Positions 9,596-17,100 of a stretch of 53,004 bases of DNA are shown here, piece after piece. Source of the stretch: JAYSRU01 sp043720875 (GTDB lineage Bacteria; Bacteroidota; Bacteroidia; Flavobacteriales_D; Crocinitomicaceae). Made by a program: the position numbers and the translations under genes. Position 1 is the stretch's first letter; every line of letters starts with the position of its first letter. The stretch covers positions 1 to 53,004 of the forward strand of contig JAYSRU010000007.1 of the NCBI GenBank assembly GCA_043720875.1, written 5' to 3'. The notes beneath the pieces were generated by a model. The model saw only the letters and a list, made by a program, of their open reading frames with translations, made no database searches and had not been told where the DNA came from.

Positions 9596-9960
9596 AGACT
9601 AGCAAACCATTGTTCAAATAACTTTCCCACAACGGGTAGCGCTGTCGTTTTGTTTTGTAATACATTGTATATACCAATGATAATTAGAACCGGTAACGCT
9701 AAGTAAATAATGGAGGATAGAGTCCCCAGTAAAACCAATATGCCCATTGAGCCACCGAGAACTGTCCCGATCAACAAGAACATAGCCCAAACTGCCAAAT
9801 ATATAGCTAAGATTCCCAATCCTTGGCGAATGTGAAATGAAGCAAACTTGGATTTATCTTTTGCGTTAAGAAAATAGGCGACGATCCAAAGCAAGCTTAA
9901 GTAGCTTAATACCCCAATCAATATATTATTTTCTTGTGTTTTGCTTGAATTGCTTTCCAT
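9592..9960 (-). CDS. DUF4870/Tic20-like small membrane protein
   Basis: A 122-residue integral membrane protein of unknown role. Three to four hydrophobic segments cover roughly residues 13-31, 44-72 and 78-103. The motif SFHIRQGLGI between the first and second segments is the conserved feature of the DUF4870 (Tic20-like) family. The gene lies opposite to the receptor and overlaps its stop by 4 bases. Nothing in its neighbourhood assigns a process. Confidence 0.75.
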   Translation of the reverse strand: MESNSSKTQENNILIGVLSYLSLLWIVAYFLNAKDKSKFASFHIRQGLGILAIYLAVWAMFLLIGTVLGGSMGILVLLGTLSSIIYLALPVLIIIGIYNVLQNKTTALPVVGKLFEQWFASL

Positions 9961-10027
9961 GGGTTATTTTTTAATTTGTTCCATAACAAATGTACTAAGA
10001 ATTGCTGCCCAACAAAAATATGGACAT

Positions 10028-10055
10028 AAAAAAAGGCTCCGTTTCCGAAACCTTT
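10028..10055 (-). terminator. Rho-independent terminator of the lipoprotein pair
   Basis: On the minus strand a 10-bp stem with two G-U pairs (10046-10055 with 10032-10041) closes a GAAA tetraloop and is followed by a U tract from the A run at 10028-10034. It lies just beyond the second lipoprotein stop. Confidence 0.75.
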
Positions 10056-10065
10056 CTTATTTAAT

Positions 10066-10440
10066 TTAGTAGATAAAAACAGTTTTTTCGTTTGTTTTCT
10101 CTTCTTCAATTTTAATAATACCTGTACCAATTGCGCCATCTTTTGTCGCCTTAATGTTCAATACAGCAACTCCTGCTTGACCTAATTGATAAACTTCATT
10201 ATAATCAATAATTGCTTCTCCTGAAGAATTAGTGGTGGCAGTATCATAACGTACTACATTTCCTGGAGGATTTGTAGTTGATTCGCCATATAAAACAACG
10301 GTTGCTCCTGCAACTGCTTCTTGAGCAGCATTACGAACGGTGATTTTTGCGATCGTATCTTTTTTCTTGCGACAAGATTGAACACTAAAAACAAAAATAC
10401 TTGCAGCAAAAATGCTTAGAATTAGGGCTGATTTTTTCAT
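10066..10440 (-). CDS. Small lipoprotein with Ig-like/carboxypeptidase-regulatory fold (paralog B)
   Basis: A 124-residue lipoprotein: signal peptide with lipobox VQSC (Cys23), then a basic RKKK. The rest is one beta-rich domain of the pattern KITVRNAAQEAVAGATVVLYG ... TNSSGEAIIDY, as in carboxypeptidase-regulatory-like or Ig-like (big-1 type) modules. It closely resembles the upstream gene at 10451-10831 in layout (Cys at the same residue, N-x-x-G-x-x-V strand, DT-x-x-TNSSG turn), so the pair is a tandem duplication. The genes are 10 bases apart and share one terminator. Function unknown; binding to envelope partners is a guess. Confidence 0.8.
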   Translation of the reverse strand: MKKSALILSIFAASIFVFSVQSCRKKKDTIAKITVRNAAQEAVAGATVVLYGESTTNPPGNVVRYDTATTNSSGEAIIDYNEVYQLGQAGVAVLNIKATKDGAIGTGIIKIEEEKTNEKTVFIY

Positions 10441-10450
10441 AATAGGAGTT

Positions 10451-10831
10451 TTAATTGATTAGGAATACTGTCTCAACACCAGTAATGTGAGCTCTAACGC
10501 GAGATCTACCAGTTCCTTGTGTTGGTGTTTTTTTGGCAACAATGTCTAAATATCCAGTAGTGTTATCTTTCCCTTGCTTGGTAAACAACTCCTCAAGATC
10601 AAATTGTGCAAAGCCGCTAGAATTTGTAAAAAGTGTATCAACATATGATGCAGTAGCTGGGTTCGAATTAACGTCACCAATAATGGTAACCATCGCACCT
10701 TCAAGTAATTCATTACTCGCTGAACGTACAAATACTTTTAATATTGAAGGCTTCTTATTTTTACACCCATCCAACACAAATACGGCCGATGTGAGCATTA
10801 AAAGGGGAAGCAAAAAACGTAATTTTTTCAT
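10451..10831 (-). CDS. Small lipoprotein with Ig-like/carboxypeptidase-regulatory fold (paralog A)
   Basis: A 126-residue lipoprotein with lipobox LDGC (Cys23) followed by KNKK. One beta domain follows, containing KVFVRSASNELLEGAMVTI and DTLFTNSSGFAQFDL, matching its downstream paralog segment by segment. It is the first gene of a two-gene transcript. The region upstream of it diverges from pheS. No catalytic residues are visible. A structural or binding role at the membrane is plausible but not shown. Confidence 0.8.
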   Translation of the reverse strand: MKKLRFLLPLLMLTSAVFVLDGCKNKKPSILKVFVRSASNELLEGAMVTIIGDVNSNPATASYVDTLFTNSSGFAQFDLEELFTKQGKDNTTGYLDIVAKKTPTQGTGRSRVRAHITGVETVFLIN

Positions 10832-11001
10832 GTCTTATGATCAAGTTAGTGCTCAAATTTAATGTAAATTAAGGCAACTGTTACAATAACGCAACAAATT
10901 AGTAATTTCGTGTGCGCTAATACGTATACAATTTCAAGATAGAAAAGGTTACACTTTCGTATTTATTTTGTTTATTTGTCAATGAAATAGGGGTTTTACA
11001 G

Positions 11002-12030
11002 ATGGGAATGGAAAAGAGAATTAAAGAAATAGAAGGTCAAATAATTGATTTCGTAATTACAGATAAAGTTAGTATTGAAGCTTTTCGCATTCAATTTTTG
11101 GGTGCAAAAGGCTTAATGAAAGAATTATATGGGGGTTTAAAAGATGTTTCTGCAGAAAATAAAAAAGAAATCGGGCTTGCGTTAAATGCGGTGCGCGCCT
11201 TGGCGGAAGAAAAACTCCAAACCGCTCAAGATGCTACGAATAATTTGGATGAAAATTTAGGAGATTTTGATTGGTCGAGACCAGGAAAAGAACTTCCTAT
11301 AGGTGCAAGGCATCCGTTAATGGTGGTTCAAAACAGAATTATTGAAATATTTTCAAGAATTGGATACACAATTAGTGAAGGTCCTGAGATTGAAGATGAT
11401 TGGCATAATTTTTCCGCATTAAACTTTGCGCCAGAGCATCCTGCACGTGATATGCAAGATACATTTTTTATTGAAAAAGGTGAAAATGAATTCGCGCTTA
11501 GAACCCATACTTCAAGTGTTCAAGTAAGGGTAATGGAAAGCCAAAAACCACCTATTCGTACTATATCGCCTGGACGAGTGTTTAGAAATGAAGCCATTTC
11601 AGCAAGAGCGCATTGCTTTTTTCACCAAGTGGAAGGTTTATATATAGATAAAGATGTTTCTTTTGCCGACATGAAGCAAACCCTTTTATATTTTGCTAAA
11701 GAAATGTTTGGAGACGGAAGTACCATTCGAATGAGACCTTCGTATTTTCCGTTCACTGAGCCAAGTGCTGAAGTTGACGTTTCTTGCTCGTTATGTAAAA
11801 GCAAAGGATGTAATGTTTGTAAATATACCGGTTGGCTAGAAATTTTAGGATGCGGTATGGTTGATCCAAATGTCTTAGAAGCATGTGGAATTGATAGTAA
11901 GGTATATTCTGGTTTTGCATTCGGTATGGGAATCGAACGGATTACTCAATTAACTTATAAAGTAAACGACTTGCGCTTATATTCTGAAAATGATATTCGC
12001 TTTTTAGGTCAATTCAAAGGAACAAATTAA
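11002..12030 (+). CDS. pheS: Phenylalanine--tRNA ligase alpha subunit
   Basis: A 342-residue class II aminoacyl-tRNA synthetase subunit that forms an alpha2-beta2 enzyme charging tRNA-Phe. A coiled-coil N-terminal arm (residues 1-85) precedes the catalytic domain. Motif 2 is FRNEAISARAHCFFHQVEG and motif 3 is GFAFGMGIERITQL near the C-terminus; the conserved PSYFPFTEPSAEVDVSC segment lies between them, with its four-Cys stretch (CSLCKSKGCNVC). Length is normal. A second in-frame ATG at 11008 could be the real start. The beta-subunit gene is not adjacent. ytxJ follows after 8 bases and a cyclase 1 base after that, so the three are probably co-transcribed. Confidence 0.97.
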   Translation: MGMEKRIKEIEGQIIDFVITDKVSIEAFRIQFLGAKGLMKELYGGLKDVSAENKKEIGLALNAVRALAEEKLQTAQDATNNLDENLGDFDWSRPGKELPIGARHPLMVVQNRIIEIFSRIGYTISEGPEIEDDWHNFSALNFAPEHPARDMQDTFFIEKGENEFALRTHTSSVQVRVMESQKPPIRTISPGRVFRNEAISARAHCFFHQVEGLYIDKDVSFADMKQTLLYFAKEMFGDGSTIRMRPSYFPFTEPSAEVDVSCSLCKSKGCNVCKYTGWLEILGCGMVDPNVLEACGIDSKVYSGFAFGMGIERITQLTYKVNDLRLYSENDIRFLGQFKGTN

Positions 12031-12038
12031 TAGAAATT

Positions 12039-12398
12039 ATGGGTTTATTTTCATCAAAATCGACAATAAAATTTCCATGGGTTAGCCTGGAAAGTGAAAC
12101 ACAATTAACAGAGGCGCTAGGTTCTAGTCAAACTGTTGTGTTGTTTAAACATAGCACGCGTTGTAGTATTTCAACAATGGCTTTATCCCGTTTTGAAGCC
12201 AATTTTGTTGCTTCAGGGGATGTGCTATTACTTTATTTAGACTTGCTTAATTACAGAGGGATATCCGCTAAAATTGCCGAAATTACGGGTATTGAGCACC
12301 AATCTCCACAAGTTATTGTTTCAAAGAACAACGCTATTATTTACACGGCAACGCACAATGGAATTGATGCAAGTGCATTAATGGATATTTTGAAGTAA
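12039..12398 (+). CDS. ytxJ: Monothiol bacilliredoxin (YtxJ family)
   Basis: A 119-residue thioredoxin-fold protein of the YtxJ/DUF2847 family, tied to bacillithiol metabolism. It would remove bacillithiol from oxidised protein Cys residues in the cytosol. The active site is HSTRCSIS with a single Cys42, hence monothiol, and the HQSPQVIVSKN segment supplies the cis-Pro region of the fold. It sits between pheS and the glutaminyl cyclase with gaps of 8 and 1 bases. Its presence implies the organism makes bacillithiol; the synthesis genes are not in this window. Confidence 0.88.
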   Translation: MGLFSSKSTIKFPWVSLESETQLTEALGSSQTVVLFKHSTRCSISTMALSRFEANFVASGDVLLLYLDLLNYRGISAKIAEITGIEHQSPQVIVSKNNAIIYTATHNGIDASALMDILK

Positions 12399-12399
12399 C

Positions 12400-13464
12400 A
12401 TGAGGAATTGGAAATTAATTAGCATTGTTGGTATCCTGATATTGCTTGGAGGAATTGCGGTTTATAATAATGTAAAATCAAGAGAAACTGTTGATTACAC
12501 GAAGTTGCAAGCGAGTTTTGCGTTCGGTCCAAATCTTGCCATTGCCCATGGTAATAAAATTCCAATCGAGTTTAATGTATTAAAAGGAATGAAATCGGTT
12601 GTTATGACTTTTGGAGATACTGTTTTGAATACATGGAACAATCCAAAAATGAATTACAAAATTAACATTGACACGCGGTTTTTTGAAGTTGGGACATACC
12701 AATTGAGTATTGTAGCGACGGATAATGAGGGTAATGCTACAACGGATACACGCGGAATTCAAATAGTTTCTGATATTTCGCCAGAGCCACGAACGATAGC
12801 AATTGTTGCTAGTTTTCCGCACAATACGAAGAGCTATACACAAGGTTTGGAATGGAACGCAGGAGTTTTATATGAAGGTACAGGTCAGCGCGGACAAAGT
12901 GAGGTGAGTAGTGTTAATTTGACAACAGGGGCTACGCTTTCGCGAATGGGCTTGGACGCAACCTATTTTGGTGAAGGAATTACGGTGATGGGGGATAAAT
13001 TATTTCAAATAACCTGGCAAGAGCAACGAGCTTTCGTTTACGACAAGAACACAATGCAGGTAATTAATGATTTCAACTATTTTGGCGAAGGCTGGGGCTT
13101 GTGTAATGATGGAAAAAATATTATCATGAGTGACGGTACGGAAACGATTACGTTTAGAGACAGCTCGAACTTCCAAGCTATAAGAACAATCCATGTGTAT
13201 GATAATGTTGGCCCAAGAAACATGTTGAACGAACTAGAATACATCAATGGAAAAATTTACGCAAACGTTTGGCAACAAAACTTCATTTTAGTAATCGATC
13301 CGTTAACCGGGAAAGTACTCGAACAAATTGATTGTGATACAGCAGTAAGTGCTGGAAAATCTACAGGAGATGTTTTGAATGGAATTGCATATAATTCAGC
13401 TACAAAAAAATTATACTTAACGGGCAAATACTGGCCTAAAATGTTTGAAGTTGTGGTGAAATAA
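12400..13464 (+). CDS. Glutaminyl-peptide cyclotransferase, membrane anchored
   Basis: A 354-residue beta-propeller glutaminyl cyclase (Glu_cyclase_2 family) that turns an N-terminal Gln of exported proteins into pyroglutamate. An uncleaved N-terminal hydrophobic segment (residues 5-23) anchors it to the inner membrane facing the periplasm. A short beta domain spans about 35-120. The catalytic propeller follows, with the recognisable blocks SYTQGLEW, LYEGTGQRGQS, YFGEGITV, FQITWQEQ, YFGEGWGLC and NELEYINGKIYANVWQ. Its targets are probably the many Gln-starting mature proteins encoded here. It is the last gene of the pheS-ytxJ unit. A direct-repeat copy begins at the base after its stop codon. 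Confidence 0.9.
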   Translation: MRNWKLISIVGILILLGGIAVYNNVKSRETVDYTKLQASFAFGPNLAIAHGNKIPIEFNVLKGMKSVVMTFGDTVLNTWNNPKMNYKINIDTRFFEVGTYQLSIVATDNEGNATTDTRGIQIVSDISPEPRTIAIVASFPHNTKSYTQGLEWNAGVLYEGTGQRGQSEVSSVNLTTGATLSRMGLDATYFGEGITVMGDKLFQITWQEQRAFVYDKNTMQVINDFNYFGEGWGLCNDGKNIIMSDGTETITFRDSSNFQAIRTIHVYDNVGPRNMLNELEYINGKIYANVWQQNFILVIDPLTGKVLEQIDCDTAVSAGKSTGDVLNGIAYNSATKKLYLTGKYWPKMFEVVVK

Positions 13465-13493
13465 TTTTCTATTTTTTTGTATTTTGTTCCTGC
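13465..13493 (+). repeat. Direct repeat, left copy
   Basis: T-rich 29-base segment beginning directly after the cyclase stop codon. It matches 14097-14125 in the same orientation at about 25 positions, including TTTTC at the start, TTTTTTGTATT in the middle and GTTCC-GC at the end. Confidence 0.6.
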
Positions 13494-13527
13494 TGGTGGG
13501 TCATGGTAAAATTGTAATCTAAAATAT

Positions 13528-14082
13528 CTACGGGGGTGAATTCCCATCCTCTGGAGGGGTGGCTGAAAGCCGGGGTGGAACTTTTGAATATTCGTTAATA
13601 ATAAATTGTTCCAACCCCTGCATAACATTTCCGATGTTCTTTTTTACGGCTAAATCGGATATTATATACATCGTTAACCCAAGACTTTCAAGATAGTGTT
13701 GTCTTTTAGCGTCATATTCTATTTTATCAATGTGGCTATTTCCATCAATTTCAATAATTAATCCTAAAGCCTTTACATAAAAATCAACTATGTAGTTTCC
13801 TATAATTCGTTGGCGATCAAAATCAATTTTATGAAATATTCCTTTGTGAACTTGTTGCCAGAACAATACTTCTGATAAGATACCTTGCTTACGTTTGTTT
13901 TTGGCTAATTGATTTAGATTAGAATTACGAGGTAGATTTTCTACAAAATTTCGATAAATCGGTATGTTGTTGACTGTTGTCAACACAATTGGCACTCGTG
14001 TTGTGTTAAGATCCACCCCACCCGTTGGGCACCCCTCCAAGGGAGGGGAATTATTCTCCGGGTGAATAGTCAGCTCTTGCAT
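13528..14082 (-). CDS. DUF559 domain-containing (endonuclease-like) protein
   Basis: A 184-residue protein with a DUF559 core, a family related to the very-short-patch-repair/PD-(D/E)xK nuclease fold. The core (about residues 55-165) shows LSEVLFWQ, RIIGNYIVDFYV, LIIEIDGNSH and the YDAKRQHYLESLG helix; the acidic residues of VDFY, EID and the conserved His match the expected nuclease site. An in-frame TTG at 14103 would add seven residues; the ATG at 14080-14082 is preferred. The first 30 and last 15 residues are Pro/Gly-rich (SPPLEGCPTGG and PPRLSATPPEDGNSPP) because they translate the flanking inverted repeats. Host function is unknown; a role in moving its own repeats is possible but unproven. 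Confidence 0.85.
   Translation of the reverse strand: MQELTIHPENNSPPLEGCPTGGVDLNTTRVPIVLTTVNNIPIYRNFVENLPRNSNLNQLAKNKRKQGILSEVLFWQQVHKGIFHKIDFDRQRIIGNYIVDFYVKALGLIIEIDGNSHIDKIEYDAKRQHYLESLGLTMYIISDLAVKKNIGNVMQGLEQFIINEYSKVPPRLSATPPEDGNSPP
13539..13579 (+). repeat. Inverted repeat, left copy, with two hairpins
   Basis: 41 bases matching the reverse complement of 14012-14052 at 31 positions. Identical blocks are AATTCCC, GGAGGGG and GGGGTGGA. It contains a 7-bp hairpin with one mismatch (13543-13549 with 13553-13559, loop TCT) and a 4-bp hairpin (13561-13571, loop GAA). It encodes the C-terminal Pro-rich tail of the DUF559 protein. Confidence 0.65.
14012..14052 (-). repeat. Inverted repeat, right copy, with two hairpins
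   Basis: Partner of 13539-13579. It contains a perfect 7-bp hairpin (14032-14038 with 14042-14048, loop AAG) and a 3-bp one (14021-14029), at positions equivalent to those in the left copy. It is translated as the SPPLEGCPTGG part of the DUF559 protein. Confidence 0.65.
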
Positions 14083-14096
14083 ATCTTCGATTTGCG

Positions 14097-14125
14097 TTTT
14101 CAATTTTTTGTATTATCGTTCCAGC
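14097..14125 (+). repeat. Direct repeat, right copy
   Basis: Same-orientation partner of 13465-13493, between the DUF559 start and the macroglobulin stop. Confidence 0.6.
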
Positions 14126-14149
14126 GTCCTTGCATTGGGAGTCAAGGGT

Positions 14150-17100
14150 TTATTCTCTCGTAACTTCAACCCATTTGCCTGGCAAACTTGCAGAGATAGA
14201 ATGATCATACATCGCTTCAGAATACAAACTTGGAAGGTAGTACTTCCCAAGGTAAACGGCATTAAGTTTTATCGTCACTGTTTTGGTTTCTCCCGGCGCA
14301 ATGTCATAATAACTGTAAACTCTGTCGTCTCTAATGTCTTGATATCTCGTCATAGTAGTCGATTCTTCGGTATCATCCATTCTATTATTATGAATTTCCC
14401 ATGCGCTTGGGAACATCTGATTCAATACCATTTCTGTATAATAGCTTTTAGTAGGATTTGTTATCGTCACGATTGCCTCAAATTCTTTTCCTTGGATTAG
14501 CTTGTCCGGTTTAATTTCAGCGCCATTCATGTCTTCATAGCGAACATTAATATTTAATCCGTTGGAAGAAGATGTTTTACTTCCAACGAGTGGAACGCCT
14601 TCAATCAAGACCTTTACAAACAATGTCGTTTTACCATTGTTCTTTATAGTAACCAAACCTTTTTTCCCCATTTCATTTTCCCCAATTTTGACTTGGTACA
14701 TTGATTTTGTGGTGGTTTTATTGAGGGGTAAGGATTCATTGAGTTTCATCGTAAAGCTTAAGGCTGTTGTCCCCGCTTTTGCACCCGTATATTGGCAAAA
14801 TGCTAATAAACTATAAGCTGTTTCTTGTGTACTCATCCAGGTGTTAGAGCTCATAGTCTTACTTAATTCTTTAACAATCGGTGCCGCTTTATCCTTTTTG
14901 CCCAAAATACTTAAGGATTCAATTAGCATGGCTTGATCTCGTGCTTTTGAGCCGTAACTATACGACAATTCTCGATAGTCGGATACGGTTGTTGAGAGTT
15001 TGTAAATCAATTTTTCTGCAATTTCATGTTGTCCAACCAATTCATACGCTGCTGCTAAGCGCCATTTAGCAACTGCGGAAACATTTTTCTCTTCGCGCAA
15101 GCGATTCATTGCACCTAATTCTGCATTGTTGCATAATGCTAAAGTGTATAAGCGATAAGCTTGAATGAGTTCATACGATGCATTTCCTTGTGCATGTGTA
15201 AATACATTATTAGAATTAGACCAATTTTTTGCTTGCTCTTTTTGATACTTAATCCAGTTGTTCTTAAGGTTGCTCGGAATATTATACCCCCTTGCTTCTG
15301 CTTCAATCAAAAAATGTCCGGCATAATTGGTTCCCCAATCACTTTCGCTCGATTCACCAGGCCAATACGAAAATCCTCCATTGGAAGTTTGGAACATTTG
15401 TATTCTTTTTATTCCAGCTTTAACGTTAGCATTAATTTTTGCCTGCTGTTTTTCCGTTGTTTCTACCAAATTACTCATCAGCAGTTGTGGAAAAACAGCC
15501 GATGTGGTTTGTTCTATACAACCATGTGGGTATTCTATCAGGTAATTAAGTCGTTTTTCTAGTCCTATAATTGGAGTAGTTGAACATTCAAGGGTAGCTA
15601 AATTAGTTCCTGAAATTCCGGTAAATGCCAAATTAGTTTTCGCTTCCTTTCCTGGTTCTATGGTAATTTCCTTTGTTTCATACATTACCGGATTTGGTGC
15701 ACGCACGTCTAATTCAATCTCGTCGGTGGCTGTTTCGTTACCACAACTTGCCTTTATTTTAACTTTAGCAACACCGACTTTATTTGCAACAAGCATTGAA
15801 AAGTTGATGACCTGATCTCCAATTTCGTCAAAGTGGATGGTTTGGGTACTTTTTCCTGTGATGGAGAAATAATCATTTACTTCGATTTCAACTTTCACAT
15901 CTTTGATCGACTTTTCCATGGCGAAAATGGTTACAGGCATTGCTACTTGTTCTGTTGGACCCAATACGCGAGGTAAAGTAGTTAAAATCATCAATGGTTT
16001 TTTTACTGCAACAGTTTTTTCTGCTAAACCATAAGCCGCCTCATGTCGAGCGACAACCATAACGCGTACTGAGCCGATGTAATTTGGTATTTGAACTTTG
16101 TGTGTTTTGGATTCTCCAGCGGCAATTGTAAATACGCCAACAAATTTCACCATTGGTTTAAAGCGGTTGGCTTTATTACCTTTTCCTAAATTCACCTCAC
16201 CATCTCCACCAATGCTTAAAAGCTTATCCAGTTTTCCGCCATATGCACCGATAACTTGATCGTACATATCCCAAGTTTTTACACCTAAGGCTTCTTTTGC
16301 ATAAAATGAACCCCATGCATCAGGAGTAGCAAAACGCGTCAAATCCAACAGCCCTTCGTCAACAATGGCAAGCGTATAGGTCATGGCTTTTCCAGCTTGT
16401 TCATCTACTTTTATCGACACGCTAGATTCTGGACGAATTTCATCCTTCATCGTTATTTGTGGAGTAATGTGCGTGGCTGGATCATCTACCAAAAGAGGAA
16501 TTACACCATACATGCGAATCGGTAAATCATTTTTCGTGTTGGCATGTGGTTGAATTAGCGTAACATGTACAAATGCATTGGGTGCCATGTCTTTTGTTGC
16601 TAAAAGTTCGTGTATGGTTTCTCCTTTTTGCGTGGCAATCCAATATTTTTTTAGCACTTTCGAGCGCGTTTCAATACTAATAAGTGCTCTACCCGCGCCA
16701 GAAGAAGGAATGGATAATTTTACTTTATCCCCTAAAGTATATTTTTCTTTGTCGCTCGTGAAGTTGAGCATGTTCGCGTTTTCATTGTTCGTGCGATTTC
16801 CACGACTCAAATAAGGCCAATCTACCGTAACGATCTCACCAGTTTGATGATTTCCTTCTAAATCTGTAACCGTAACCATAAATCTTCCATAATCAGGATA
16901 ATCAACTCGAAAAGGGAATAATGCCTTGCCATCAGCTGCAGCAATAATCGTATCCTTTATGACCAAAGTTCCGTTGCGAGACATAAAATTACTTAGATCT
17001 TCTTCGGTTTGTTGATACCACCATCTCCATTCCATACGGTAAACTTTTACTTGCAAGCGAGCTGTATTTTTGAGTTTACCCTCGTCATTCAAACAAACGA

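Larger units (their letters stand above)
13465..14125 (-). mobile_element. Candidate small mobile unit carrying a DUF559 gene
   Basis: The DUF559 gene is bracketed by two sequence layers. The outer layer is a 29-base direct repeat (13465-13493 and 14097-14125), about 25 positions identical when aligned with small gaps. The inner layer is a 41-base inverted repeat (13539-13579 and 14012-14052), 31 of 41 identical without gaps; each copy carries two small hairpins. The unit lies between two convergent genes whose stops are at 13464 and 14150. Removing one direct-repeat copy plus the interior would leave a normal 50-60 base intergenic gap. No transposase is encoded. This is my inference from sequence layout, not a recognised named element. 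Confidence 0.45.

Noticed and set aside
9918..10139. 73-residue minus-strand frame overlapping the lipoprotein and the DUF4870 start
   Set aside because: It lies inside the terminator and two well-supported genes, has no family features and is Lys-rich from A/T runs.
13465..14125. Classical IS element or CRISPR array
   Set aside because: There is no transposase and the repeats occur only as two pairs without spacers; the unit is reported instead as a candidate DUF559 element.
14108..14500. 130-residue plus-strand frame opposite the macroglobulin C-terminus
   Set aside because: It is antisense to a conserved domain and has no recognisable features; its start sits within the direct repeat region.
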